From: Alnus glutinosa | Lineage: Eukaryota; Streptophyta; Magnoliopsida; Fagales; Betulaceae | DNA: 64,000 bases | Assembly (NCBI RefSeq): GCF_958979055.1 | Contig: NC_084893.1 | Coordinates: 26,801,487 to 26,865,486, forward strand | Direction of reading: 5' to 3' | Shown here: positions 38,595-49,900 of the stretch, piece by piece | Layout: every line of letters begins with the position of its first letter | How positions within the stretch are numbered: the stretch's first letter is position 1 | The notes under the pieces: model-generated | The model's database searches: none | Seen by the model: only the letters and a program-made list of their open reading frames with translations | Told to the model about the DNA's origin: nothing | Made by a program: the position numbers and the translations under genes

Positions 38595-40260
38595 CTAATC
38601 AGTTCGATGCTGCCACATCTGTTGTGCAATACTCTCCCTCAAGACAGCCATCTCATGCCCAGCTAAATATAATAGGTTCCGCAGGTTTCTTACATGCCTC
38701 AAATCGGACCCACCGACACTTTCATAGTCATCCATGCGGTCTGGGGCACAAAGGGTTCAATTAAGAGACATCCTTATATTAACAATGATTAAACCATTTA
38801 TTCAAGCCTTACATTAATTAATTCACCTCCAGTAATATAAATACGTAAATATCTAGTAACCTCCATACTTCAAAAGTACCAAACATAAATTATATGAACT
38901 CCATAAGGCATAAGCCATCACCATAACCAGCTCCCTGAAACAAAGACAATTTACCCTAATCTTGACAAATTATAGTTCCTATTTAGTGGCTAAAAATACC
39001 AAGGTTATTCAAACTTTCCATAGCGAAAACGTTGAACAAGTTGAATTGAACAAATAGTCAATGAGTTTGAATGACAGTGACAAGCAAGGGGTTGCCTCTT
39101 TTTTTTTTCTTCTTTTTTTTTTAAAAAAAAAGAAAAAAAAAAAAGAAACACTTACATTGGAAAGGAATAAACTCCTTGTTCAAATTCTTCATACAGTAAT
39201 CAATTTGAGTCTAAGGAATCAGCACACTCATGTAGAGCAAGACTAGAAGGGTAGTAGCAATCTCGCTCCAATTGTATTGCATTCACCATCATTGCAAAAG
39301 CGATTTACACTATCATATTCCTTAGATGTTGCACAAAATAAATAATTCCATGCATATTACGGTTTATAGGTTTCTACCATTCAAGCTCACTCAATTGAGC
39401 AGAACAGAGCACAATGACCAAACCAACCAGCTTGTCTTACTTCAATAAATTCAAACACAAAGCAATTCTAACATGCCATAGAATGGGAGATGGAGTCCAA
39501 AGGGGTTCCAGAACAGAATTAAGCACTAGCCAGTTGATTTTATTTTTCATTTATACCACAATATCACTTCTGACAGAACAAGAAAGACAAGCAGCATAAA
39601 ATAATCTCTTCAAAGGTTAGTAATAGGGTAAGTAATAGATTTGTGGACTTCTCATCAAATCATAAATGGATTTGGAGGCCATAATCTTATCAAACTAGTA
39701 AATTATAGTAGAAGAGTTCAATTTTTTGTAAAATTACCTCCACTTCCTCTGTGCTTAAGTTTCCCACTGCTACATAGTAAGTAGAAGACCTTGATATCAT
39801 GTCCTGTGTAATCATATATACCACTTCCTGGTGAATTAGAAGTTGCCAACATCAGAATAGGATTAAAATAAACAGAATATATATACATACTGTCCAACTT
39901 CCATCTCACCATGAATGAGGTTCCACGATAATGTGGTATTAGGGTATGTAGGTACGTTCCTCAAGCCATTGAGTAAGGCCATCACTCCCTGCAATGTGCT
40001 GGCTTCAGAATAATATGGAGAACGAATGCTCAATTGCAATCAGTTGATAAGAATACATGAAAAGCCACAGGCAAATTTCACATTATGAGCACAAGAAGAT
40101 TTAAAAAAAGAAACGTAGAAAAATGTTTCAGGTACAGTAGGCCTTATGATAGTCTAAATGCGGCTTCAAGGTGAAAATGTGATGCATACCAATTTTGTCA
40201 TTCACCATACACAGTAGGTACACAACAGCAAGCCTTCTATCTGCATCGGCTGCTGCTTTG
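38595..40260 (-). CDS. Unidentified gene, fragmentary coding-like exons
   Basis: Four stretches look like exons with good splice sites: 40190 to about 40260 (DADRRLAVVYLLCMVNDK), 39910-39988, 39738-39827 and 38595-38740 (ends LAGHEMAVLRESIAQQMWQH.., then TAG at 38597-38595). The last three are mutually in phase (GVMALLNGLRN..., SGIYDYTGHDIK..., RMDDYESVGGSDLRHVRNL...). The frame of the first, however, runs into a stop inside 39910-39988, so either an exon is missing, splicing differs, or the gene is decaying. No family is recognised. It could also be the 3' end of transcripts from the neighbouring PMD gene, 0.9 kb upstream on the same strand. Confidence 0.35.
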
Positions 40261-41157
40261 GGAACAACATTGAATGAAAAACATCATGTATGTGGACTGA
40301 TTGTCATCAAATGGCCATGGTGTCAAGCTTATATGACCTTTCTCTTAAAAGAAACCTACAGTTGCAAGGAAGAAATCAGAGTAAAAGTGAATGAAAACTG
40401 TAATGCTTTGTAATTCTTAACATGGGAACTATAAGTTTTTTGAAAAACACAATAACTATGTTTGTGATAGTTACTGCTGAAATCTGTTCACTGCGTCTTC
40501 TGCTGAACAGATTTCAGCACTACATCAAGTAAACTATATGGACACCACTAATTATGCAACAACCTGCACAAAATATGCATCATCTAAAACATCAACAGAG
40601 GCTACAACTTAATGTAACAGGTTGAGCTAGAAGTATAAGCACCAAAATACTTAGTGCTTTGACTCCACCCTATGCGTTGAACCATGTAACTAGAAAGACA
40701 TTGCACATTCACCAGCAGCATGTGGAACATGTCAACACTTGCACATAAAAGTTGAAGTGCTCCATTGAACCTCAATGAGATGACAGAGCTTAGGAGCTCT
40801 AAACCTGCATACTGTCCTACCAAAAGTTCTCCCACTTTTGCAATCATTAAGAAGGAGAATTGACGCTACTAACACAAATATTTAGATTTTCCATAGCTTG
40901 TAACAATACTCATTGATATCAGGCAAGACTGAGTCACAAGTTACTTCACAAGCAACAACTTTCAGCTCTAATCAGCACTCTCTAAACCGTAAATAAATTC
41001 TGTGAAACAAAAGCATTCAGACATGAGTTGTTCTAGAAGTAATTGTCAGAGAAGGATTACAATTGTTACACTGCCTGATCAGTTCCATAGGAAAGAAAAT
41101 TGTTAGGCACCTAACAAAATAGTTTTACTTAGAAGCATTAGCAACTTATTAGTGCAG

Positions 41158-43392
41158 CTATGGATACTTCTTGGCGGGCTCGTTCACAAACTTGCGATCA
41201 GATCTTGCCGCTTTTAGCTCTGCATATAGTCTCTCAAGCCTATTTACCCGAACCTCAAGCTCCAATCCTGGCATGTCCTTTTTGCAATAGCTGCCGCTTT
41301 CTCCATCATTGTCTTTGACATGCACCTCAGCCTTGGATGGGCGTCCCATTTCAATCACAGTTGCATCTGCCAGATTTCTTTTGGGTTCACGCATTGAACC
41401 TCCACTGTGCAAAATCTTTGGCATTGTCTCATCAGCTCCATCATCTGCCATTGAATGTGATATAAATTTTGAACTAGAGCCTGAGAAAGGCTTAACATCA
41501 GTAGCCAGTTTGTTCTCAAGATTTTTAGGTGCACTCAAAGCTCCATAGAGTGTATGTTCAGCTTCCTTGATGGTTTTCTTTTCGTCTACTTTATGACATT
41601 TTGGAGGAAAACCAGGAGGAACAGAGACATGGTAATCTGCCAGAATTCTTTTGGGTTCAAGCATTGAACCTCGACTCTCCAATTTTTTTTGCATTGGGCT
41701 CATCAGCAAGTCTTTTTTAGCAGCTCCATCACCTGCCATTGAATGTGATATAATTTCTGAATTATAGCCTGAGAAAGGTTTAACGTCACTAGCCAGTTTG
41801 TTCTCAAGATTGTTGGGTGCACTAAAACCTCCAAAGGGTTCATACTCAACTTCTTCCTTGATGGTTTTCTTTTCGTCGACTTTACGACATTTCGGAGGAA
41901 AACCAGGAGGAACAGAGACGTGGGAATCTTCCACCTTTCGAGCAGGTATTCTGGCAAATCTTCTTCTATTTCTAGGCCGCCTAACAAAGTGCTTGATTGC
42001 GTCTTCCTGAGCAAACATTGATTGCTTCCACCACTTCAAGTATAGTTCGGTAACATCTGACTCAAAGAGTCTGGCTGGAACGTACAAATGTTTATCTTCA
42101 ATTGGCCTACAGTAGTTGCTCCAAGCAGTTTCTCTATTCATATTGAATCGAGGAACACAGCCCGGAATATCTTGATCCATACCAAATTGCATAGCCACTC
42201 TGTGTGGAAGGTATTGCTCTATACACGTTTGTCCAACCAGCTCGCTTGCCCTTAAGCATCGTGCAAATGAAGCTACTTCTTCATCCAAATCAGGACCAAT
42301 CGGCACCCACCTTTCTTCATTTCTATAGAGCTTTGGAGACAACCAGTTCTCCAAGCCTGCAGCATAAGGCCGCCACTGAAAACCATCTCCTTCAGAGTCT
42401 ATGACCAATCCCAACTTCTCAATATTCAACTTCTTCACTTTATGCCACCGAGCAGCTCTTGGCTCACCATCTTTAATCAAATTTGGTGTTTGCCGCAATG
42501 TTGGGAATCTCTCCCAAATCCAAACCTGCACTAGCTGAAATGGCGCCCAAAGGTCAAGCACCAACCTGTCACCTTTATCCTCATTTTTCATACATCTGGC
42601 CAAATCAATATTTTCTTTCAATAAGCTCAAATCCCAGTATATGCTAGCGAGGACTGCCGGCGCTAGCGCAATTCTAGTTCCCCTCGCTAAATGAATTGCA
42701 ATCGGAAAAAGATTTCTTCCAATGTTAGAATACAAAGATGCAGGAAAGACATACCTTGATAGCCACAGCGCCAGAAACGCTACATGCTCGAGCTTGTGGC
42801 CATTCCCCATGAAATAGTGCATCCATGCACCATGGCTTGCCACTGTAAGTTGTTTATGAGCTTCAGTCAAGCTATCTCTCATTTCCCACAAATCATTGGT
42901 TTCAAGGGGCTTTGAAATAGAGTCGCCTAAAACAGAGTAACCCCCCAAAACCATCATATCCTCCAGTGTGATTGTTGCTTCAGCCCAAGGAAAGAGAAAG
43001 GTATTGGTCTTAGAACACCACCTCTCAGCAACATTAACAATCAGATTATTGTGCCTTAGGATTTGGTATTTGGAGCTCAATATTGCCTCATATATACCAG
43101 CTTTCTTCCATGTGGATTGATGCTTGGAATGCAAGCTATCCACCCATTCTTTCCAGTTGTTCTGCGGGTGTCGCCGACCTTTGTACTTTACTATCAAAGG
43201 CAATTTCTCGACCTCAGGAATGGTGGGTTTGGGTGGAATAGGAAGAAAAGGAAGTTCAAAATCTGGTCCTGGAGCAGAGTTTACAGAGGGTTTAAGAAAG
43301 TGTGCTTTTCTTTTAGTTGGGATACTATCACCTGTGGGTGAAATCATCAGCTCCTGTCTTTCCTCGATGATGGTGTCTGATAGTCCGGCCAT
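41158..43392 (-). CDS. Plant mobile domain (PMD) protein, single exon
   Basis: 744 residues without introns. Residues about 70-450 form an aminotransferase-like plant mobile domain: NNWKEWVDSLHSKHQ, then FPWAEATITLEDMMVLGGYS (the family signature), and WDLSLLKENIDLARC. PMD proteins include MAIN/MAIL1 of Arabidopsis (genome stability, silencing), and the domain is shared with transposon proteins, so a domesticated origin is likely. The C-terminal third has an imperfect tandem duplication of about 90-98 residues starting at residues ~487 and ~584 (both HVSVPPGFPPKC..VDEKKTIKE... to GSM.EPKR). It is followed by a short Leu/Glu heptad segment (LELEVRVNRLERLYAELKA). The start ATG 43392 has good context (ACAATGG). 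Closest paralogue and function are unknown. Confidence 0.85.
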   Translation of the reverse strand: MAGLSDTIIEERQELMISPTGDSIPTKRKAHFLKPSVNSAPGPDFELPFLPIPPKPTIPEVEKLPLIVKYKGRRHPQNNWKEWVDSLHSKHQSTWKKAGIYEAILSSKYQILRHNNLIVNVAERWCSKTNTFLFPWAEATITLEDMMVLGGYSVLGDSISKPLETNDLWEMRDSLTEAHKQLTVASHGAWMHYFMGNGHKLEHVAFLALWLSRYVFPASLYSNIGRNLFPIAIHLARGTRIALAPAVLASIYWDLSLLKENIDLARCMKNEDKGDRLVLDLWAPFQLVQVWIWERFPTLRQTPNLIKDGEPRAARWHKVKKLNIEKLGLVIDSEGDGFQWRPYAAGLENWLSPKLYRNEERWVPIGPDLDEEVASFARCLRASELVGQTCIEQYLPHRVAMQFGMDQDIPGCVPRFNMNRETAWSNYCRPIEDKHLYVPARLFESDVTELYLKWWKQSMFAQEDAIKHFVRRPRNRRRFARIPARKVEDSHVSVPPGFPPKCRKVDEKKTIKEEVEYEPFGGFSAPNNLENKLASDVKPFSGYNSEIISHSMAGDGAAKKDLLMSPMQKKLESRGSMLEPKRILADYHVSVPPGFPPKCHKVDEKKTIKEAEHTLYGALSAPKNLENKLATDVKPFSGSSSKFISHSMADDGADETMPKILHSGGSMREPKRNLADATVIEMGRPSKAEVHVKDNDGESGSYCKKDMPGLELEVRVNRLERLYAELKAARSDRKFVNEPAKKYP

Positions 43393-43413
43393 TGTACAGC
43401 TTGAAAAGGGTCA

Positions 43414-43596
43414 CTACGGACGATAACAAAAAGAAATGTTTTTTTTTTCTTGCTTGGTTCTCTTTTTCTCATGAAAATGAGGGAAAGAAGAGGGTTCTGC
43501 TACTGATGGGACGCAAAGGCCGCTAAGATCATCTCGCTCTGCTGCTTTGTATATGACCTTAGGATCATCTTCCTTGACCTCATAGAAGGGATCCAA
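43414..43596 (-). CDS. Possible upstream ORF in the PMD gene leader
   Basis: A 60-codon ORF (MDPFYEVKEDDPKVIYKAAE...) ends 21 bp before the PMD start codon on the same strand. It may be a translated uORF that damps PMD expression, or chance. No homologue is recognised, although the first residues are not low-complexity. Confidence 0.25.
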   Translation of the reverse strand: MDPFYEVKEDDPKVIYKAAERDDLSGLCVPSVAEPSSFPHFHEKKRTKQEKKNISFCYRP

Positions 43597-43904
43597 GGAA
43601 GAAAATGGTTGATGGGTATGGGTGTTTCCGTGTTTGTATCAGACTTTTCTCCAGTCAAAGCTTCCTCCTCTCCTCTGTTTGGTTACCAGGAATATGAAGG
43701 GGTAAAAGGATTGTGGCATTGTTATAAGACTGCCATAGGCTATGAAAAGGAACCCTCTCTTATATGGAAGACCTCATAAATGCATTATTTATCCTTTCAA
43801 AGTCTATCATCTGTTTGGTTCTCAGGAAAATGATGGAAAACACAAGGAAAATGTCAAGAAAATGGAGTTTTGAATGAAAAGTGAAAACAAAAAAGGTTTC
43901 TTTT

Positions 43905-44000
43905 TCGAGACATGATTCTTGCACAACAATTACACAACTCTACTCATACGAGGTGTGATCATGTGAATGGGTTGTGCACGGTTGTTGTACAATAAGCATT
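43905..44000. mobile_element. Short MITE-like inverted repeat
   Basis: TTCTTGCACAACAATTACACAAC is answered by the inverted GTTGTGCACGGTTGTTGTACAA about 30 bp later. The small palindromic unit has the style of short plant MITEs. No target duplication was established. Confidence 0.45.
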
Positions 44001-44737
44001 TTCCTTCTTTTTCCGGTGTCTATATTTGGCCATGCATGGCAGAACATCTTCACGCGGTATGTATGTACGACATGTCACTCAGTGAGTGCTGTAGCCTGTA
44101 GGCAAATCTGCAGGTGCTTAAAGTAAATGGACAAATGTGCCCTCAACACTGGCTAACGACACCAAATGTGATACATTTACAATTTTTGAACAACTTCAAT
44201 AATTTCTTTTCAAATTAATTATTGAATTTGTGTTCTAAATTTGGCTTATATGTTGTAAAAAAACACTACAGCATAGCCGCCCGCTGCATAGGTGCCTTCT
44301 TTTTTTCTTTTCTTTTTTTTTTTTTTTTTTTTTTCTCTTTTTTATAAAACACTTAAAACTAGATCTTGATCATTAAAAAAACTATGGCACCTATGCTTTA
44401 ATTTTTTTTATAGCACCTAAGCCTAATCCTCGTTTTTTTTACATATACGTCTTATATATTTAATGGTTAATTTTTTTTTTTAAAAAAAATTGTTAAAATT
44501 ATATAGAAGTTGTAAATGTATTTTGTCTTTAATGACACTGTATCATAACTTCAAAGAAAGATAGAAAGAAAAATTATAAGAAGAGCATGTTTATGCATTG
44601 ATGGACAAAGGGTGCTAGGAATTTTTTTTCACTTTAGTTTATTAAATTGGCATTTATTTTTAAATACGTGATTTTTATAAAAATTTTGTTTAACTCAATT
44701 TGAAAGAAAAATTTATCATAGATTTATATGAGAAATG

Positions 44738-45215
44738 CTAGATGTTTCAATTTAATTTTTAGGTTTTTAATTTCAACAATTAGATTCTTAGGTTTTCCTT
44801 TGATTTCAATTAGGTCCTTTCGTCAGTTTATTGTCCGTTTAATAAACAATATGCTACGTCAAATCACTAAACTAATGCAACATAGCTCTTGTTTGACATG
44901 TTAACTGAACGCGCCATGTAACACAATTACTTTAAATTATAAATACACTTTAAATTAGTTTTTAAAAAAATAGTTAAAAACAATTTATTTATTTACATTA
45001 CATTTGTAATATTAAATAACTGTGCCACGTGACACGTATAATTGACATATAACATGTCAAATGAGAGTCACATGATTAGTCTGTAATAACATATTATTAA
45101 TTAATTAGAAGGTCGGTTAACATATGTACCTATTTAAAATCAGAGAAAAATTTAAAGACTTAACTGTCAAAATTAAAAGCCTAAAAATTAAATTTAAATT
45201 GCAAGAAAACTTAAG
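44738..45215. mobile_element. MITE-like element with about 45-bp inverted arms
   Basis: TTTAATTTTTAGGTTTTTAA at the left is matched, inverted, by the segment near 45160-45205 (reverse complement AATTTTTAGGCTTTTAATTTT). Inner arms also pair through TGACATGTTAAC/ACATGTCAAA and GCCATGTAACAC/GTGCCACGTGAC motifs. It is non-coding, and exact ends are uncertain. Confidence 0.5.
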
Positions 45216-47287
45216 GACTAAAATCTTTTTAAGATTAAGACCGTAATCAAAGACTAGGGCCAAAAAAAAAAAAAAAAAAAAATAATAATAATAATAATAA
45301 TAATAAAATTTATACTTTAATAAGTCTTTGTGAGAAATCTGAAAATGACATGGGAATTAATGACGATGCTGCTGCTATGGCAGGAAAAGGAGCTTTACAT
45401 TCATTATCTCATGAGACAGTGAAAAGGCAAATAGAGGACAGCTTACTGCTAGCTTTGATGGAAATGGCAGGGATTTTTGCTGAACCTTTCTGCTAGCTTA
45501 TTACACATTTGTTATACATTCTCTCTCTCACATGGGGGAGACCCATATGTGATGAGTTCCACCCTACGTAAGAGAGGAAGTGTGGAACCACTGTATTTGC
45601 TTTATTTAGTCATTTTTGCACCTTACAAATATTTCCTGCATCTGACCAACTAGCTGTACACCACCAATATACTGTAATAGGACATGCTTTTTAGGATATT
45701 TGAATTTTTTATTTTTTATTTTCTCATTTTGAAAATTACCAATTGAATTGGTAAGAAACCTGTTGGCAAAGTACTTCGCAGCACGCCTTACAAATATTTG
45801 CTGACCAACTACACATTGTATGCATAGAACGTCTAAATAATACTGTTACACAAACTTTATATCAATTGGTTTGTGAAAAATTCAAATAAACTTTAAGCAT
45901 ATAAGGATCATTTTCAGTTTATTTAAACTGGAAATGAGTCGGTTAGTATAAAAATAAAGATAAAATTGTTATTTCATATTTTTTTAAACAATCTTGCTTT
46001 TCCACTTAAACTAACCGGCTCCTCTTCGGGTCAAATTTGAACTAGAGAGCATCCAAATGTCTTTCAAACTATTCTCACATGTAATTAAAAAAACATGTGT
46101 TTCTCATGCACAGAAAACACGTACCACTATTAGAAGTTGGTTGGTAGGAAATTTGCGAAATTTTTGTCCAGAATAATGCATGCCTAAAGATAGATCTTCC
46201 TTCAAAAACTCACAAATTTCAATTTTAAACCAACTGAACATTCGCTAGATATTTAGAAACTAATCAAAACCGAGAAGATTTTTGGAATGGCTGTTGATCA
46301 AAAACTTATAAAAACCAATTTACATCACTGCAGTCTCCAAACAAATTACAATGGCTGACTGGCTTTTGATCAATCTACCAAACACAAAATCTATCTAAGA
46401 GCAAGTATTTCAGATGCAATTAGCCCAATCGACTATCCCTTTTACAAAAGAAGTTGTTCTTCAGCATGCAAGGAAGACCCTCTGCCATTGGGTCTGATCA
46501 GGCCTGCTGTGACTACCACCATAATTTGCTAGCAGCCTAAAATGAGACGCCCACCTCCAATGATTAACCTAATGTAACATGCGTCTTCTTCTTTTTTCTC
46601 CCTCACTTGGCCAGGGCACTTAGTCTGGTGTTCATAAGCTCCACATATAGCATTTAATAGAAGACTTGGGGCAGGGGAAGGGGAAAATAGCTAATATTGC
46701 AAGTAATGGCATTAAGTTCCAAAGGAATTGGCATGGCATAAACAACATCTTAAAAAACAAAACTGTCTTATCATCCAGGTAAAAGTTACTTGAACCACTA
46801 AAACACTAAATAAGCAATCTATAAATTTAGCTAGTTCTTCAAGCAAAGACCATCCAATGGCTCACTACTCCACAATCCTCCTCTTGAAAAGCAAATAAAT
46901 TTCACATTTTTTACAGTCAAACTCAAATTTTAACAGCATGTGTAAACAATTCATGCAACACAATAATATGCAAAGACAAAAAATAAAAAAAATAAAAAAA
47001 ATTACAAAACACATCCATCAGATAGAACCTCCTCCCCTTATAAGAAGGGGATGGGGGGTGAGGCTATAGGTTCAAGAACCAGTATGTGCCTGCGCAACTT
47101 ACCACTCAAAATGAATTGGATTGTTTTTCATTGGGATGCTAAGTCACTTTTAGAGATATCCATATATATAAAATAAACAAACAACCAAATGAATTTCACA
47201 AATCATTGATAAAATGAGTTCGCAAGCAGGTTTACTCCTTTCTTATAAAGCATGTAAAAATAAAGTGATACAAACCCAAAACCAAGC

Positions 47288-47366
47288 ACATCCCTCAGAA
47301 TCTATTACTCATCAATAGAATTCTGTCCACTACTTTTAATTTCTATATCAATCTTCATTGGGATGC
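47288..47366 (-). ncRNA. C/D-box snoRNA, copy 1
   Basis: Minus strand: terminal stem GCATCCC/GGGATG, box C AATGAAGA, internal AAAAGTAGTGGA guide followed by a D'-like CAGA, C' TGATGA, and D box CTGA next to the closing stem. About 79 nt. Box C differs from the RTGATGA consensus by one base. The guide upstream of D' is identical to copy 2. I could not assign its rRNA or snRNA target. Confidence 0.55.
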
Positions 47367-47557
47367 ACAAGATTTTTTTTAATAAGAGTCCAAACATAAA
47401 CCAGGAAGATGTGCATGCAAAAGGCTAGCAAACAAGTAATCAACTTCCAGATGAAATAAAGAATGTGGTATCCTGGTGAAATGACTTGAAACCACTGAGA
47501 GAGAACTAACAAAGCATTTAAAAAGTCTAGATTTGCAACTCTATAATGCCAAAAGAC

Positions 47558-47634
47558 ATCCCTCAGAATAAATTGCTCATCAAATAGAAATTCAGTCCAC
47601 TACTTTTGATTTTCACATAATTCTTCACAGGGAT
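47558..47634 (-). ncRNA. C/D-box snoRNA, copy 2
   Basis: Minus strand: terminal stem ATCCC/GGGAT, box C TGTGAAGA, guide AAAAGTAGTGGA followed by a perfect D' CTGA, C' TTGATGA, and D box CTGA. About 77 nt. The boxes, guide and stem are conserved with copy 1, while the other bases differ and the flanks are not alignable. This is the pattern expected of a functional small RNA rather than a plain duplication. Confidence 0.6.
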
Positions 47635-48178
47635 TCAGAGCAAAATTCTTGAGCAGAGCTCAAATATAGAAATCAAAGGTGCACACACACACAGACACAC
47701 AACACATTCATTGCAATTTGCATTCAGAAAATCAACAATCAGAGCGCATGAAACACCTTAGAAGGCATATGCTTATTCAAACCAGCCACAAAAATACCAA
47801 AACCACAAACCCTAAACAATGAAATGCTAGACGCTTAGGCAAATACAGAACCATATCAAACATTGTGTTTGGCTACTGAGAGAAGAAAAGAAATGCAAAG
47901 AAAATCAATAGGATTCCGAAGGTTGACGAGTTAATCTCATAACTGAGAAACTCAAAACAATTGAAATGAGTGAAGAAAAAAAAAGATATATTTAGCCTTC
48001 AATCGTCTGAGTGATGATGAGCTGGTTCTCTCTGAGTTCGATTAGGGTTTGCTTGTGATATATAGGAGGGACGAGGAGGGAGAATTTCATTTTGAGTCCT
48101 TAAGATTTGATTTAATTAGATATAAACCCCTCAATTGAAGTGAATTCCCAAAACGTTGCCGGTCTAGCTCTTGTGTCA

Positions 48179-48490
48179 GGGTGCGTTTGAGATTGCGATT
48201 TCGTAGATAATAAGTGCGATTTAAAATCAAATTGTAGACATAAATCGTTTGAGAACTGCATTTTTAAAAATTACGATTTGAAAACGCAGAACATCTGCTT
48301 TTTCAAATCGCAGGTAATATGATGTTTTTTTAAAAATGCAGAATTTTAAAGACTAATTTGCGATTTTAAATGTTAAACTGTGATTTTGCCAAACACTTAA
48401 TTGCGTTTTTAAAAATCACTTTTTTTTCAAATCGCACATTTTAAAATCGTGATTTTAAATAACACTTTTTGAAATTGCAAACCCAAACCC
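48179..48490. mobile_element. MITE-like element, about 312 bp
   Basis: Ends GGGTGCGTTTGAGATTGCGATTTC and (reverse complement) GGGTTTGGGTTTGCAATTTC, with interior repeats of the GCGATTT/AAATCGC motif in both orientations. The style matches Tourist-like MITEs. The 3-bp flanks tca and tcg do not form a perfect duplication. Confidence 0.55.
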
Positions 48491-48499
48491 TCGGTGTGC

Positions 48500-49852
48500 T
48501 ATTATTGTTTTTTTTTTTAATGACCACAAGTGAGATTTCGAAGTCTGCAAAATGTTTATCAATACTCAGTTTTCTAATTTTCTAATTAGACCTCTAATAA
48601 AAAGATTCACATGTTTAATCATAAAATGTGCGAACAGGTAAGGATTATTTAAAATTATGAAGTTTGTGATGCATTTTTTTTTTTTTTTTTATACATATAT
48701 TTTTTATCAAAGGATTTTTACACTGAATTATACCTATATTATAATTCTTAGAAATTTAATGTTTTTAGTAAAATCCTCTAGTTAAAAAGATAAGTAATGA
48801 GAAAGTTACTTTGTTTATGGATAAATGATGGATTAATTACAGGAGTTTTCCTCTACTATTTTCAAATTTTTACATGAGATTTACATTCATATTTTTGGTG
48901 TCATTGAACAACTTTTATCTAAGTTAGTGCCTTCACATTAAGCTTTTAAAAAATGTACTAAGGATAGGTAATTTGGGGGATCAGAATTTAAAAGTTGATA
49001 ATTTAGGAGATTACTTCTAAAACCGCTGATAGTTTGGAAGGCTAAATTGTAATTTTTCTTAAAAAAATAAAAATAAAAATATAATATAGTTGTTGTTTCT
49101 TTTAGATAAATGTTATATTTAGAACCAAAATTATAGTCATGATCATCAAATTTACTAGTGCTTTGCAAAGTGCTAACAATAAAATGCAAGTTTGCCAAAA
49201 AAAAATAAATTGCACTCTTTATTCCTTAACAAAACCTTTTACTAATGCCTCCGGTGAATTGCATAAAGATAATTTATTAAGGCTCGTTTATTTCGACGTA
49301 AAATATTTTTTGTTGAAAAATATTTTCAATTTTTTTTTTTTTTTTAAAAAATTGATTTATTTGAAAATAATTTTTGACGTTTGGCTTGTATGAAAAATAA
49401 ACTACGGCGAAAAAAGGTCGGCAACTTCCGGTAACCTTCGGTAGTGGTTCGACGGATGGTCCGGCAAACTATGGTGATTTGAGAAGGAGGAGCTCAAACT
49501 TGAAAAATAATTGACGGTTTTTAAAAAGAAAAAAAATCATTTTACTTAAATTAAAGATGATAGTAGTTAATTGAAAATGTTTTCGGTTTAACCACAATTT
49601 TTTATTGTACCGAACACCAAAAAAATATGGAAACAAGGCAGAGCACAAGTTAGCCACAAATAAAAACTAATTTAGTTACCATGATGTCTTTGTAATTTTA
49701 TAACCGTAGGAGTGTTTTTTTATTTTTTATTTTTATTTATTTTTGTTGACATTAACCGTAGGAGTTTCTTGGGTCAAAGTTTGAGGGCTAAAAGTGGTTG
49801 CCATCCCTTTAAGAAGCCTTAAAAAAAAATAAAAACTTTTTTTTGTAAGTCC

Positions 49853-49900
<48 letters not shown>

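Larger units (their letters stand above)
46400..48070 (-). ncRNA. Probable snoRNA host transcript
   Basis: On the minus strand a TATA-like CTATATATC (about 48058-48066) lies just upstream of a telo box AAACCCTAA (48042-48050). The telo box is typical of plant snoRNA and ribosomal-protein promoters. The leader then reaches a GT-like donor beside 47997. Downstream (to the left) are two C/D snoRNA copies and no long open frame, so a non-coding host gene with intronic or polycistronic snoRNAs is inferred. The 3' limit is a guess. Confidence 0.4.

Noticed and set aside
46470-46520. Hairpin AGACCC..GGGTCT considered as a microRNA or H/ACA snoRNA
   Set aside because: The stem is only 6 bp and the H and ACA boxes are not convincing.
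47010-47130. GGTTCAAGAACC segment considered as a second SINE or tRNA
   Set aside because: Only a partial B-box-like string; no A box, tail or duplication found.
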